Assembly: GCA_038231615.1 (NCBI GenBank)
Contig: JBBRLA010000117.1
Span: 1-16,126, forward strand
DNA: 16,126 nucleotides
Source of the DNA: JBBRLA01 sp038231615
GTDB lineage: Bacteria > Myxococcota_A > Polyangia > Palsa-1104 > JAEUJZ01
Reading direction: 5' to 3'
The position numbers and the translations under genes were made by a program. Under the pieces are notes generated by a model. It was not told where the DNA came from. It made no database searches and worked only from the letters and a program-made list of their open reading frames with translations. Positions 6,630 through 13,900 of this stretch are shown here, piece by piece; the stretch's first letter is position 1; each line of letters begins with the position of its first letter.

Positions 6630-6731
6630 TGCCGTGAGCCGGGCGGGGCTGCTTCTGGTCTCGACGGCGCCGATAGCGGGATTTCGAGAGGCGGTGGGGC
6701 GGTGGTGCGATTTTCGTCGTCCTGGGATCGC

Positions 6732-6761
6732 TTGCGGCGTCCGTAGCGTCTATGCTAACCC
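6732..6761 (+). promoter_or_regulatory. Possible promoter for the ROK kinase/apt pair
   Basis: TTGCGG (6732-6737) and TGC-TAACCC (hexamer 6756-6761) are spaced 18 nt, leaving a leader of about 45 nt before ATG 6811. The -10 match is poor. An AT-rich GATTATACC at 6766-6774 is an alternative -10 without a clear -35. The 181-nt gap after the sterol reductase makes a promoter here plausible. Confidence 0.22.
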
Positions 6762-6810
6762 TCTTGATTATACCGCATGCTGGCCGGAGTCGGCCAACGG
6801 GGACAATGAG

Positions 6811-7674
6811 ATGAGCAATACCAACGATCAGGACCGGCTCGTGGCCGGGGAACCCAAGCCAGAAGGACCGGCTGCCGCGCCGGCGACCGCGGGGCCCACG
6901 CCCACGCCCAAAGAAGACGAAGCTGTGACGGCGGGCGGCGCACCCGAGGATGACAAAAAGTCCGAGCCGCCGCTGCGGTTCGGCATGCAGGGGCGGCGCA
7001 CGCTGGCCATCGACATCGGGGGCACCGGCATCAAGCTGATGCTCCTTGACGAGCACGGTAAGCCCGCCGGAGAGCGCCTGCGGGAGGAGACGCCGCAGCC
7101 GGCGACGCCGGAGGCGATCCTGCACATCATCTCTCAACTGGCCCCTACCGATGGCTACGAGCGGGTCTCGGCGGGGTTCCCGGGGGTGGTGGTGGAAGGG
7201 GTGATCCATTCGGCGCCGAACCTTCACCCGTCGTGGGCGGGCTTCGACCTGGCGGGGGCGCTGACGACGATGACCGGCAAGCCGGCGCGGGTGATCAACG
7301 ACGCCGGGATGCAGGGGGAGGGGATCATCGACGGCCACGGGGTCGAAATGGTCATCACCCTGGGCACGGGGATGGGTTGCGCGATCTTCGTCGATGGGAA
7401 ATATGTGCCCAACGTGGAGCTGGCACACCATCCGCTGCGCAAGCGCAAGACCTATGAGGAGTACATCGGCAACGCCGCGCGGAAAAGCGTAGGCGACAAG
7501 CGCTGGAACCGTCGGGTGGCGCGGGTGGTGGCGCAGATCTTGAAGACCTTCAACCCGCGGGTGCTCTACCTGGGGGGTGGCAACTCCAGAAAGCTGGACA
7601 TCGAGCTGCCGCCTTCAGTGCGCATCAGCGAGAACATCGCCGGCCTGCTGGGCGGCGCCGCCCTGTGGAAGTGA
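6811..7674 (+). CDS. ROK-family sugar kinase, probably (polyphosphate) glucokinase
   Basis: The protein has 287 residues from ATG 6811. The kinase core starts near residue 64 with the phosphate-binding loop DIGGTGIK (68-75). GFPGVV follows at 123-128, the catalytic base Asp164 in INDAGMQGEG, the second phosphate loop LGTGMG (184-189), and the adenosine-region GGG (255-257) with terminal GLLGGAALW. The layout and length fit the polyphosphate/ATP glucokinase branch of ROK; the Cys-rich zinc motif of ROK repressors is absent. Residues 1-60 are a disordered Pro/Ala/Glu-rich extension not needed for the fold. It probably phosphorylates glucose in the cytoplasm, but the phosphoryl donor cannot be read from sequence. 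apt follows 11 nt downstream. Confidence 0.85.
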   Translation: MSNTNDQDRLVAGEPKPEGPAAAPATAGPTPTPKEDEAVTAGGAPEDDKKSEPPLRFGMQGRRTLAIDIGGTGIKLMLLDEHGKPAGERLREETPQPATPEAILHIISQLAPTDGYERVSAGFPGVVVEGVIHSAPNLHPSWAGFDLAGALTTMTGKPARVINDAGMQGEGIIDGHGVEMVITLGTGMGCAIFVDGKYVPNVELAHHPLRKRKTYEEYIGNAARKSVGDKRWNRRVARVVAQILKTFNPRVLYLGGGNSRKLDIELPPSVRISENIAGLLGGAALWK

Positions 7675-7685
7675 GTGATCGATCG

Positions 7686-8216
7686 ATGGCGCAACTTGAA
7701 TCCGTCGCTGAATTGACCGCGCACATCCGCGACATCCCGGATTTTCCAAAAAAGGGGATCGTCTTCAAGGACATCACGCCGCTTCTTTTGCAGCCGCTGG
7801 CGCTGCGTCGGGCGCTGGACCTTCTGGCGGAGCGAGCGGCGGGGCTGAAACCGGAGCTGATCGTCGGGATCGAGTCGCGGGGGTTCATCTTCGGGGTGCC
7901 GCTGGCAGACCGGCTGGGGCTGGGGTTCGTGCCCGTGCGGAAGCCGGGGAAGCTACCCTACAATTGCATCCGGGACGAATACTCGCTGGAGTATGGGACG
8001 GGGGTGCTGGAGATGCATTCGGATGCGGTGGTGGGGCGGCGGGTGCTGATCGTGGATGACCTGCTGGCGACGGGAGGGACGGCGGCGTGCACGGCGCGGC
8101 TTTGCGAGCGGCAGGGGGCGAAAGTGGCGGGGTTCTCGTTCGTCATCGAGCTGACCTTCCTTTGCGGGCGGCTGGCGCTGGGGGACCGGCCGGTGTCCAC
8201 GTTGATCCAGTACTGA
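7686..8216 (+). CDS. apt: Adenine phosphoribosyltransferase
   Basis: It converts adenine and PRPP to AMP and pyrophosphate in purine salvage in the cytoplasm. The protein has 176 residues from ATG 7686, close to the usual ~170-183. Features are the N-terminal IRDIPDFPKKGIVFKDITPLL (residues 14-34), GIESRGFIFG (61-70), RKPGKLPY (85-92) with DEYSLEYG, and the PRPP-binding loop VLIVDDLLATGGTA (120-133). An in-frame GTG at 7665 would overlap the kinase stop by 10 nt. The ATG is preferred because homology begins just after it. No clear Shine-Dalgarno is present, which fits translational coupling to the ROK kinase gene. Confidence 0.96.
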   Translation: MAQLESVAELTAHIRDIPDFPKKGIVFKDITPLLLQPLALRRALDLLAERAAGLKPELIVGIESRGFIFGVPLADRLGLGFVPVRKPGKLPYNCIRDEYSLEYGTGVLEMHSDAVVGRRVLIVDDLLATGGTAACTARLCERQGAKVAGFSFVIELTFLCGRLALGDRPVSTLIQY

Positions 8217-8227
8217 TCCCGACGTCC

Positions 8228-8256
8228 TTGCTTCCGTCGCTGCTCTGGCGAACAAT
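8228..8256 (+). promoter_or_regulatory. Possible promoter for fabH
   Basis: TTGCTT (8228-8233), a 17-nt spacer and AACAAT (8251-8256) give 4/6 matches at each box in the apt-fabH gap, leaving a leader of about 40 nt. There is no supporting experimental evidence. Confidence 0.35.
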
Positions 8257-8304
8257 AGGGCTCGCCTCCGGCCGGTGGAGGATGTGCTGCAACAAGGAAC
8301 ACAC

Positions 8305-9312
8305 ATGATTCGCACGGTCATCAAAGGCGTCGGTCACTACGTCCCCCCGAAGGTCGTCACCAACGACGACCTCTCCAAGTTCATGAGCACCAGCGACGAG
8401 TGGATCGTCCAGCGTACCGGCATCCGCGAACGGCGGTATGCCGAGGACGGCGTCGGCGCCTCGGACCTGGCCCTGGAAGCTTCCCGGGCGGCGCTGTCCC
8501 AGGCCGGGCTCACCGCCGCGGACGTCGACCTCATCATCTTTGCCACCCTGTCCCCCGACGTCAATTTTCCGGGCAGCGCCTGCTTCCTGCAAAAGTCCCT
8601 GGGATGTCGGCAGATCGCCGCCCTGGACATCCGCACCCAGTGCACCGGCTTTCTGTATGGCCTGCAGACCGCCGACGCCTTGATCCGCACCGGCACCTAC
8701 CGCAACGTGCTGCTCGTCGGCGCCGAAGTCCACTCCACGGGCCTCGACTTCTCCGACCGGGGGCGCGACGTGACGGTGCTCTTCGGGGACGGCGCCGGGG
8801 CCGTGGTGCTGGGCCCCAATGAAGGTAAGGGCGATGCCAGCGATCGCGGGGTGCTCTTCACCAAGGTGGCCGCCGATGGGGTCGGGGCCCGGGAACTGTG
8901 GGTCGAGGCGCCGAGCAGCGCCCGCAACCCCCGCCTGACCCAGCAGATGATGGACGAGGGGCAGCACTTCCCCAGGATGAACGGCAAGCTGGTCTTCCGC
9001 TGGGCCGCAGAGAAGATGCCCGAGGTCGCCATCGAGGCCATGGAGTCCGTCGGGGCCACCGCCACCAGCATCGACTGGTTCGTGCCCCATCAGGCCAACC
9101 TGCGGATCAACGAGATGGTCGCCAAGAAGCTCGGCATCCCCGACGAGCGCTGCTGGAACAACATCGTCCGCTTCGGCAACACCACCGCGGAAACCATCCC
9201 CATGGGCCTCTCGGAACTGGTGCAGTTGGGCAAAACCAAGCCAGGCGACCTGATCCTGATGGCCGCCTTCGGCAGTGGCTTTACCTGGGGCAGTGCCATC
9301 GTTCGCCTGTAA
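8305..9312 (+). CDS. fabH: 3-oxoacyl-ACP synthase III (KAS III)
   Basis: It starts type II fatty-acid synthesis by condensing an acyl-CoA (acetyl- or branched-CoA) with malonyl-ACP. The protein has 335 residues from ATG 8305, which has AAGGA (8294-8298) 6 nt upstream; the frame extends to GTG 8275 without family features. The catalytic triad is visible: Cys113 (DIRTQCTGFLYGL), His262 (VPHQANLRI) and Asn292 (RFGNTTAETIP). Other hallmarks are TSDEWIVQRTGIRERR (29-44) and VLFGDGAGAVVL (158-169). The NTTAETIP loop differs slightly from the usual NTSAA-type, and a related condensing enzyme is possible but less likely. The stop lies inside the left arm of repeat copy C. Confidence 0.94.
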   Translation: MIRTVIKGVGHYVPPKVVTNDDLSKFMSTSDEWIVQRTGIRERRYAEDGVGASDLALEASRAALSQAGLTAADVDLIIFATLSPDVNFPGSACFLQKSLGCRQIAALDIRTQCTGFLYGLQTADALIRTGTYRNVLLVGAEVHSTGLDFSDRGRDVTVLFGDGAGAVVLGPNEGKGDASDRGVLFTKVAADGVGARELWVEAPSSARNPRLTQQMMDEGQHFPRMNGKLVFRWAAEKMPEVAIEAMESVGATATSIDWFVPHQANLRINEMVAKKLGIPDERCWNNIVRFGNTTAETIPMGLSELVQLGKTKPGDLILMAAFGSGFTWGSAIVRL

Positions 9313-9434
9313 AAACCGCCTGGGCCGGGATGGCTTTTGGCGTACGTCCTCGCCCCCGTGCTCACGGCCAGTAGGCCGCTCCGCGCGGGTTCTCCGGGCG
9401 TGCGCCAAAATCCATCCCGGCCCAGGCGGTTTTT
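9311..9434. repeat. Structured intergenic repeat, copy C (long perfect-arm hairpin)
   Basis: The arms 9311-9345 and 9400-9434 are complementary at 33 of 35 positions, and one of the two exceptions would be a G-U pair in RNA. The left arm starts AAAAACCGCCTGGGCCGGGA inside the TAA stop of fabH; the right arm ends GGCGGTTTTT. The inner flank keeps the family cores TTTTGGCGTAC and GTGCGCCAAAA. The loop contains hairpin 3: CGGCC-AGTA-GGCCG (9365-9378). Hairpins 1 and 2 are absent. The A-tract/stem/T-tract layout would suit an intrinsic terminator in either direction. The outer arm sequence is unlike that of copies A, B and D yet fully self-complementary. Confidence 0.9.
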
Positions 9435-9466
9435 GGAAACATTTTGTACCAAGCTGTGGAGACATT

Positions 9467-10777
9467 TTGTCGCGTCCGCCCGAACATCGTTATCCGGAAG
9501 TTCCCGTCGGCCCCAGGCTGGAGGCGGTGCTGAGCTTGGCCTATCGGGCGCGGCGGGCGGTGCTGCTGGAAGGGCCCACCGGCATCGGCAAAAGCGAGAT
9601 CGTGCAGCTGGTGGCGCACAAGCTGGGGATCGCCACCACCGTCGTCGACCTGAGCCTGCTGGAGCCGCCTGATCTGATCGGCCTGCCGGTGATCGCCAAC
9701 GGACGCACCGACTACGCCCTGCCCCGGGTGCTGCCCACCGATGGGGCCGGGGTGCTGATGCTGGAGGAACTGAACCGGGCGGAACGGTACATTCAGCAGC
9801 CGGCGCTTCAACTGCTGACGGCCAGGCGGCTCCATGACTACGTGCTGCCCGAGGGCTGGGTGTGCTTCGCGGCGATCAACCCCGAATCGGGCGACTATCA
9901 GGTGACGCCGCTCGACCGGGCGCTGCGGGCGCGCTTCCTGAACGTGTCGGTGCGGGCCGAGCGGACCTCGTGGCTGGCGTGGGCGCTGCGCCAGAACATT
10001 CACCCGGCCATCGTCGAACTGGCCCGCGGCCACGACCGCATCTTCGACGACGTGCCGCCTCGGTCGTGGACCTACGCGTCGCAGATCGTGCAGGCGCTTG
10101 GCCCTGGCGACCTGGCCGACGAGGTGCTGCTGCGCGATGCCCTGGGCGGGTACCTGCCGCCGGCCTGGTGCGAGGCGCTGCTGGCCACCCGGGAGAGCTG
10201 GCCGGCAAACCTGGGTTTGGGGCTGGATGTCCGCGAGGTGCTGGCGAACTATGCTCCCGGCAGCGACGCGGCGCGGGTGCTGAAGGGCTATCGGGACCGC
10301 GGGCAGACCGATCGGCTGGACGAGATCTCCCAGCGGGTACTATCGGTGGTGCAGGGGCCGGAGGTGGGGGTGCTGGCGGCGCAGGGGCAGTTCACCCTTT
10401 CGGCCTTCGAGGCGCTGATCGCCGACCTGCACGGGGACCAGCGGGAGCGCCTGCAGGAGGCGCTGGGCAAAAACCCGGTGGCCGGGATGCTGATCGACGT
10501 GCAGCCGACGGAGCTTTTGCAGAACTACGGCAAGAGCGGGGCGGAGCAGAAGGTGAAGGCGTGGCGGGCCGACCCGCTGAAGCATCATCGAGTGGGCCTG
10601 CTGGTCACGGCGCTTTGCGCGCACCTGTCGCAGCAAGGCCGCGCCCCGGAACTGCGCAAGAGCAACGCGGTGCGCATCAACCTCGGCCTGGTTCTGTCGC
10701 AGCTCGGGGAAAAATTCGCCATGCCCCTGGTCGACACGCTGCTGCGGCTGGGGATCACCCCGGTCAAGCCGTCGTGA
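9467..10777 (+). CDS. MoxR-type AAA+ ATPase
   Basis: The protein has 436 residues from TTG 9467, which has GTGGAG (9456-9461) 5 nt upstream. No ATG is available before the Walker A motif, and the frame upstream runs through repeat C and is not coding. Features are Walker A GPTGIGKS (36-43), Walker B VLMLEELNRA (96-105), sensor 1 CFAAINP, and a TPLDRALRARF arginine-finger region typical of MoxR/dynein-related AAA ATPases. The C-terminal half is a family-specific helical domain. Such ATPases act as chaperones that remodel or load a partner, usually a vWA protein encoded next door. Here the stop overlaps the GTG start of a DUF2201 vWA gene (GTGA). Confidence 0.88.
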   Translation: MSRPPEHRYPEVPVGPRLEAVLSLAYRARRAVLLEGPTGIGKSEIVQLVAHKLGIATTVVDLSLLEPPDLIGLPVIANGRTDYALPRVLPTDGAGVLMLEELNRAERYIQQPALQLLTARRLHDYVLPEGWVCFAAINPESGDYQVTPLDRALRARFLNVSVRAERTSWLAWALRQNIHPAIVELARGHDRIFDDVPPRSWTYASQIVQALGPGDLADEVLLRDALGGYLPPAWCEALLATRESWPANLGLGLDVREVLANYAPGSDAARVLKGYRDRGQTDRLDEISQRVLSVVQGPEVGVLAAQGQFTLSAFEALIADLHGDQRERLQEALGKNPVAGMLIDVQPTELLQNYGKSGAEQKVKAWRADPLKHHRVGLLVTALCAHLSQQGRAPELRKSNAVRINLGLVLSQLGEKFAMPLVDTLLRLGITPVKPS

Positions 10778-12006
10778 GCGCCGCGGCCAAACAGGCGGCG
10801 CCGGGGCTTTCGGGCTGGCTGGACGGATTTCTGCGGGCGCCGGGGTTTTTGCGCAAGTATCCTTACTATGCCGCGGTGCTGGCCCGCTTCGAGCCGGTGG
10901 CCGACCCCTCGGTGCGCGGGCTGGCGGTGTCGCTGCATGGCGGGCGCTTCTACCTGCACGTCAACGTGGACAGCTTCGTCGCCACGCCGCAGCACCTGAC
11001 CGGCATGCTGCTCCACGAGGTGCATCACGTGGTCCTGGGCCACCTGAGCCACGAGCGTTTCCGCGACGTGACGTCGCCGCGGATCATGGAGCTGGCCATG
11101 GAGATGTCGGCCAACGAATACATCGAGGAGCCGCTGCCGGACCCGCCGTTGGGGCCGCGAATCGAGTGGCAGCTTTTCAAGCGGCAGGGCCTGCGGGCGG
11201 GGCAAAGCACGATGGAGCGCTACCGCCTCCTGCTGGAGGTGGACCCCAGCGGGACGATCGGGGAGACCACGGTGGACGACCACCGGCCGTGGCACAAGGG
11301 GCCGCCGCACCCGGGGGCGGTGGAGCAGGCGCGGCGTCTTTTGCAAGAGGCGATCGAGGAGGTTGGCACACAGCAGGGGCCACAGGACCCGACGGTGCTG
11401 GCGCGGTACCTTTTGGCGGGGCGGCGGCCGGGGGGGCTGCTGGAGGAGCTGGGTGGGGCGGCCGGTCCCCCGGAGACCTTCGTGGACTGGAAGGCGGCGC
11501 TGGCCTTGTTCGTCGCCCGGTCCCGCGCGCCGATGCACACCTACGGCAGGCCGAACCGGCGCTTCCCCGGGCGGGTGGGCGAGGTGCCGGGGCGGGCCTA
11601 CTCCCCTCGGGTGGTGGTGCATCCATCGCTGCTGGTGGCCATCGACACCTCGATGAGCATGACCCGGGACGAGCTGGGCGAGGTGGCGCGGCAGCTCATG
11701 CTTCTGCGGGGAGCGGCGCGGATCACCGTGGCCGAATGCGACACCCAGGTCACCCGGGTCTACGCCTTCGAGGGCTCGCTGCACAACATCAGCGGCCGGG
11801 GGGGGACCGACCTGCGGCCGATCTTCTCGTCGGAGACCTTGCGCGCGATGCGCCCCGACGGCGTGGTCTACTTCACCGATGGCCAGGGCCCCCATGACGA
11901 GCGCCCCCCTGCGGTGCCGACGCTCTGGGTGCTGAGCAAGCCGGCGCAGTTCCATTGCCCCTGGGGCGCCCGCGCCCATATGCTGCGCAAACCGCCCCGC
12001 CGCTAA
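10774..12006 (+). CDS. DUF2201 putative metallopeptidase with vWA-like domain
   Basis: The protein has 410 residues from GTG 10774, sharing 4 bases with the AAA gene stop. The N-terminal half is DUF2201_N-like with HEVHHVVLGH (81-90), a zinc-metallopeptidase HExxH signature (His81, Glu82, His85). NEYIEEPLPDPP (114-125), further down, fits the family. The C-terminal half is a vWA-like domain with MIDAS residues Asp291, Ser293 and Ser295 (DTSMSM), GRGGTDLRPIF and YFTDGQG. It probably works with the neighbouring MoxR ATPase as a regulated metal-dependent protein complex in the cytoplasm. The substrate is unknown, and proteolysis is inferred from the motif. The stop codon abuts repeat copy B. Confidence 0.88.
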   Translation: MSAAAKQAAPGLSGWLDGFLRAPGFLRKYPYYAAVLARFEPVADPSVRGLAVSLHGGRFYLHVNVDSFVATPQHLTGMLLHEVHHVVLGHLSHERFRDVTSPRIMELAMEMSANEYIEEPLPDPPLGPRIEWQLFKRQGLRAGQSTMERYRLLLEVDPSGTIGETTVDDHRPWHKGPPHPGAVEQARRLLQEAIEEVGTQQGPQDPTVLARYLLAGRRPGGLLEELGGAAGPPETFVDWKAALALFVARSRAPMHTYGRPNRRFPGRVGEVPGRAYSPRVVVHPSLLVAIDTSMSMTRDELGEVARQLMLLRGAARITVAECDTQVTRVYAFEGSLHNISGRGGTDLRPIFSSETLRAMRPDGVVYFTDGQGPHDERPPAVPTLWVLSKPAQFHCPWGARAHMLRKPPRR

Positions 12007-12230
12007 ACAGAAGCACATGGCCGGGCATCTTTTGGCGTACCTCTCCCCCATGTCCTCGCATTCGCGAGGCCATGGGAGGGCCCCCGCCGACTCGCGAATG
12101 CGAGTCGGCGGGGCGTGCCCCCACGCTCCGTCGGTCACGTACAGTAGTACGCTCCCTCGGTCGCTGCGAGGGTGCGCCAAAATCTGCTCCGGCCATGTGC
12201 TTCTTCTTGAAATGACTCTTCATCAACGTG
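12007..12230. repeat. Structured intergenic repeat, copy B (most complete)
   Basis: It lies between the convergent DUF2201 and kinase genes, starting 2 nt after TAA. The left arm AGAAGCACATGGCCGG (12009-12024) pairs perfectly with 12189-12204. TTTTGGCGTACC (12030-12041) faces GGGTGCGCCAAAA (12170-12182). Hairpin 1 is at 12047-12076 (loop ATTC). Hairpin 2 is at 12082-12113, a 14-bp perfect stem with loop GAAT. Hairpin 3 is at 12138-12151: CGTAC-AGTA-GTACG. The right flank includes GAAATGACTCTTCATC and homology continues to about 12230. It may act as a bidirectional terminator or mRNA 3'-end structure, or be a small mobile element. Confidence 0.9.
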
Positions 12231-12243
12231 ACTCTGTATAACC

Positions 12244-13683
12244 TCAGGGCGTGGGGACTGCCGGGATGGCGGGGATCGCTGGAATTTGGGCGTCGCTGTC
12301 CTCGGGGTCGCTGTCGCCCATGAGGGCCAGCACGCCGCACACCCCGACGATGGCCCCGTCGCGGCGGTAGGGCGAAAGCGTCAGCCAGCCGCCGCGGGCC
12401 TCGCCGTACTTGCCGTGGACCACCAGGGCCCGGCGCAGGGTGCGGTCCCGCGAGAGCACCTGCCGCACGTCGCGCTCGACCCGCGGGCACCACTTGCCCA
12501 GGATGGTCGTGCCCAGCTTCCCCTTCAGTTCCGCCGGGGTCACCTCGATCAGCTCGCCGAAGGCCGGGTTGCCAAAGAGCATCTCGCAGGTCGGCGAGGC
12601 GATGAACATCGGCAGGGGGCACACCTCGACCAGGGACTCGCACAGGTCCGCCCGGGGCGACTGCGCCATGGCCACCGAGTCGCGGCGGCGGCGGGACAGG
12701 CCCATGTCCTCCATGATCTGCCGCAACTCGAAGGCGAAGTCGGCGGCGTTTCGGTGCCGCATCGCCGGGTCCTTGGCCAGCGCCCGCAGGACCAGCGCCT
12801 CCAAATGCTTGTCGAGCGGGGTGGTCCCGGGGCCGTGGTCCATCACCCTGCTGGGCGGGATCGGCTCGACTCGCAGGTGGCCGTAGAGGATCTCTTGCAG
12901 GCGTCCGTCGAAGGGCGGCTGCCCGGTCAGGCATTCATAGAAGAGGACGCCCATGGCGTAGATGTCCGAGGCGGGCGATGGCGGCTTGGCCTGGATGCGC
13001 TCCGGCGCCAGGTAGGTCGGAGTCCCGGCCACCGACGTGGCGGCGACGATCTCAGCAGCGTCCACCGCCGGGCGCGAGGCCAGCCCGAAGTCGAGCAGGC
13101 GCACCAGGTTGCGCCGGGTCTCCCCGACGGTCTTGCACAGGAATACGTTCTCCGGCTTGATGTCGCAGTGGATCACCCCCTGGGTGTGGATGAAGTGCAG
13201 CGCATCGGCGCACTGGAGCACGATGTCGCAGGCGGACTTGGGGCTGACCAGCCGCTCGCGCCCCAGGCGATCGGCCAAGGTCTCCCCCGTCAGATACTCC
13301 ATGACGATGAAAGCGCCATGGTGGCCGTCCACGCCGAAGTCCACCACCGACACGATGTTCGGGTGGCTGAAGCTGGAGGCCAGCCGCGCCTCGCGATAGA
13401 AGGCGTCGCGGATGTGCTGCTGCTCAGCCAGGTTGGCGTGGATGATCTTGAGGGCGAAGACCTTCCCCAGGTCCCGGTGTCGCACCTTGAAGATGCGCCC
13501 CATGCCGCCCTCCCCGACGCGCTCTTCGATGACGTAACGTCCCCCCACGATGCGGTCGGGAGGGAACAGGTTGCGGACGCTTTCGTCGCTGCTGCCACCG
13601 ATCTCGAAGGGCGCGTTGAGATCGGTGCGTCCCGCGGCGCGGAGGTCCGGCAATGTCTCAATTGTAGGCATGCGGTCAATCAC
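12244..13683 (-). CDS. Ser/Thr protein kinase with C-terminal PAS-like domain
   Basis: The protein has 479 residues from GTG 13683; ATG 13671 (residue 5) is an alternative. The kinase domain covers about residues 50-335: Gly loop GEGGMGRIF (57-65), Lys79 in FALKII, the catalytic loop HCDIKPENV (172-180; Asp174, Asn179), DFG (198-200) and APE (226-228). Cys replaces the usual Arg of HRD, so it is a non-RD kinase that may not need activation-loop phosphorylation. Residues about 345-455 look like a PAS sensor (CPLPMFIAS, GNPAFGELIEVTPAEL, GGWLTLSPYRRDGAIVG). The end is an IPAIPAIPAV tail. There is no membrane span, so it is a cytoplasmic signalling kinase. It is divergent from the hydrolase/CheY/GNAT operon. 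Confidence 0.93.
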   Translation of the reverse strand: MIDRMPTIETLPDLRAAGRTDLNAPFEIGGSSDESVRNLFPPDRIVGGRYVIEERVGEGGMGRIFKVRHRDLGKVFALKIIHANLAEQQHIRDAFYREARLASSFSHPNIVSVVDFGVDGHHGAFIVMEYLTGETLADRLGRERLVSPKSACDIVLQCADALHFIHTQGVIHCDIKPENVFLCKTVGETRRNLVRLLDFGLASRPAVDAAEIVAATSVAGTPTYLAPERIQAKPPSPASDIYAMGVLFYECLTGQPPFDGRLQEILYGHLRVEPIPPSRVMDHGPGTTPLDKHLEALVLRALAKDPAMRHRNAADFAFELRQIMEDMGLSRRRRDSVAMAQSPRADLCESLVEVCPLPMFIASPTCEMLFGNPAFGELIEVTPAELKGKLGTTILGKWCPRVERDVRQVLSRDRTLRRALVVHGKYGEARGGWLTLSPYRRDGAIVGVCGVLALMGDSDPEDSDAQIPAIPAIPAVPTP

Positions 13684-13691
13684 AGAGATCC

Positions 13692-13700
13692 ATTATAGCA
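13692..13700 (-). promoter_or_regulatory. Extended -10 promoter element for the kinase gene
   Basis: On the minus strand TGC-TATAAT, a perfect -10 with a TGN extension, is followed by 8 nt and the GTG start at 13683. The -35 is weak (CTGGCT at 16 nt). A start site 8-9 nt downstream of the -10 would make the mRNA leaderless or nearly so. No Shine-Dalgarno is present, which agrees. Confidence 0.5.
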
Positions 13701-13730
13701 CCCCACCGACGAAAGCCAGCCGGATGGGAG

Positions 13731-13760
13731 GAGAGAAGCACATCCGAGGCGCTTTTCTTG
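13731..13760. repeat. Possible degenerate left arm of the structured repeat family
   Basis: AGAAGCACATCC followed by GAGGCGCTTTT resembles the left arm of copies A and B (AGAAGCACMTGGCC, then GGCTTTTG). No matching right arm or tetraloop hairpin is convincing downstream. It sits in the divergent gap 13684-13900, upstream of the kinase. It could be a decayed solo end or chance similarity. Confidence 0.25.
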
Positions 13761-13865
13761 CGGTTGCCCCCCACAAGCTTCCGCCCAAGCCCCGGGAGCG
13801 CCTGGGAAACGCCAGGAATCCCGGCGATCTGCTCTTGCGCACGATTTTTTGCCTTTTGTCCGGGG

Positions 13866-13894
13866 TTGAGCAAAGCGGATGACAGTGCTACAAC
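13866..13894 (+). promoter_or_regulatory. Promoter candidate for the hydrolase-CheY-GNAT operon
   Basis: TTGAGC (13866-13871), a 17-nt spacer ending in TGC, and TACAAC (13889-13894) form a plausible extended -10 promoter. Exactly 6 nt separate the -10 from ATG 13901, so transcription would begin at or near the start codon. No Shine-Dalgarno precedes the ATG. Confidence 0.45.
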
Positions 13895-13900
13895 TGCATC

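Noticed and set aside
8143..9465. Minus-strand frame of 440 codons opposite fabH
   Set aside because: It runs through repeat copy C and has no family motifs. fabH on the plus strand has its complete Cys-His-Asn triad and a ribosome-binding site.
9862..12006. A single 714-codon fusion frame across the AAA and DUF2201 genes
   Set aside because: Its first ~305 codons lie out of frame over the AAA gene and are Gly/Ala/Arg-rich shadow sequence. The real DUF2201 start is GTG 10774, overlapping the AAA stop.
12244..13698. Plus-strand frame of 470 codons opposite the kinase
   Set aside because: It is a mirror of the kinase gene, rich in His/Gln/Gly/Arg without motifs. The minus strand has all kinase motifs in order.
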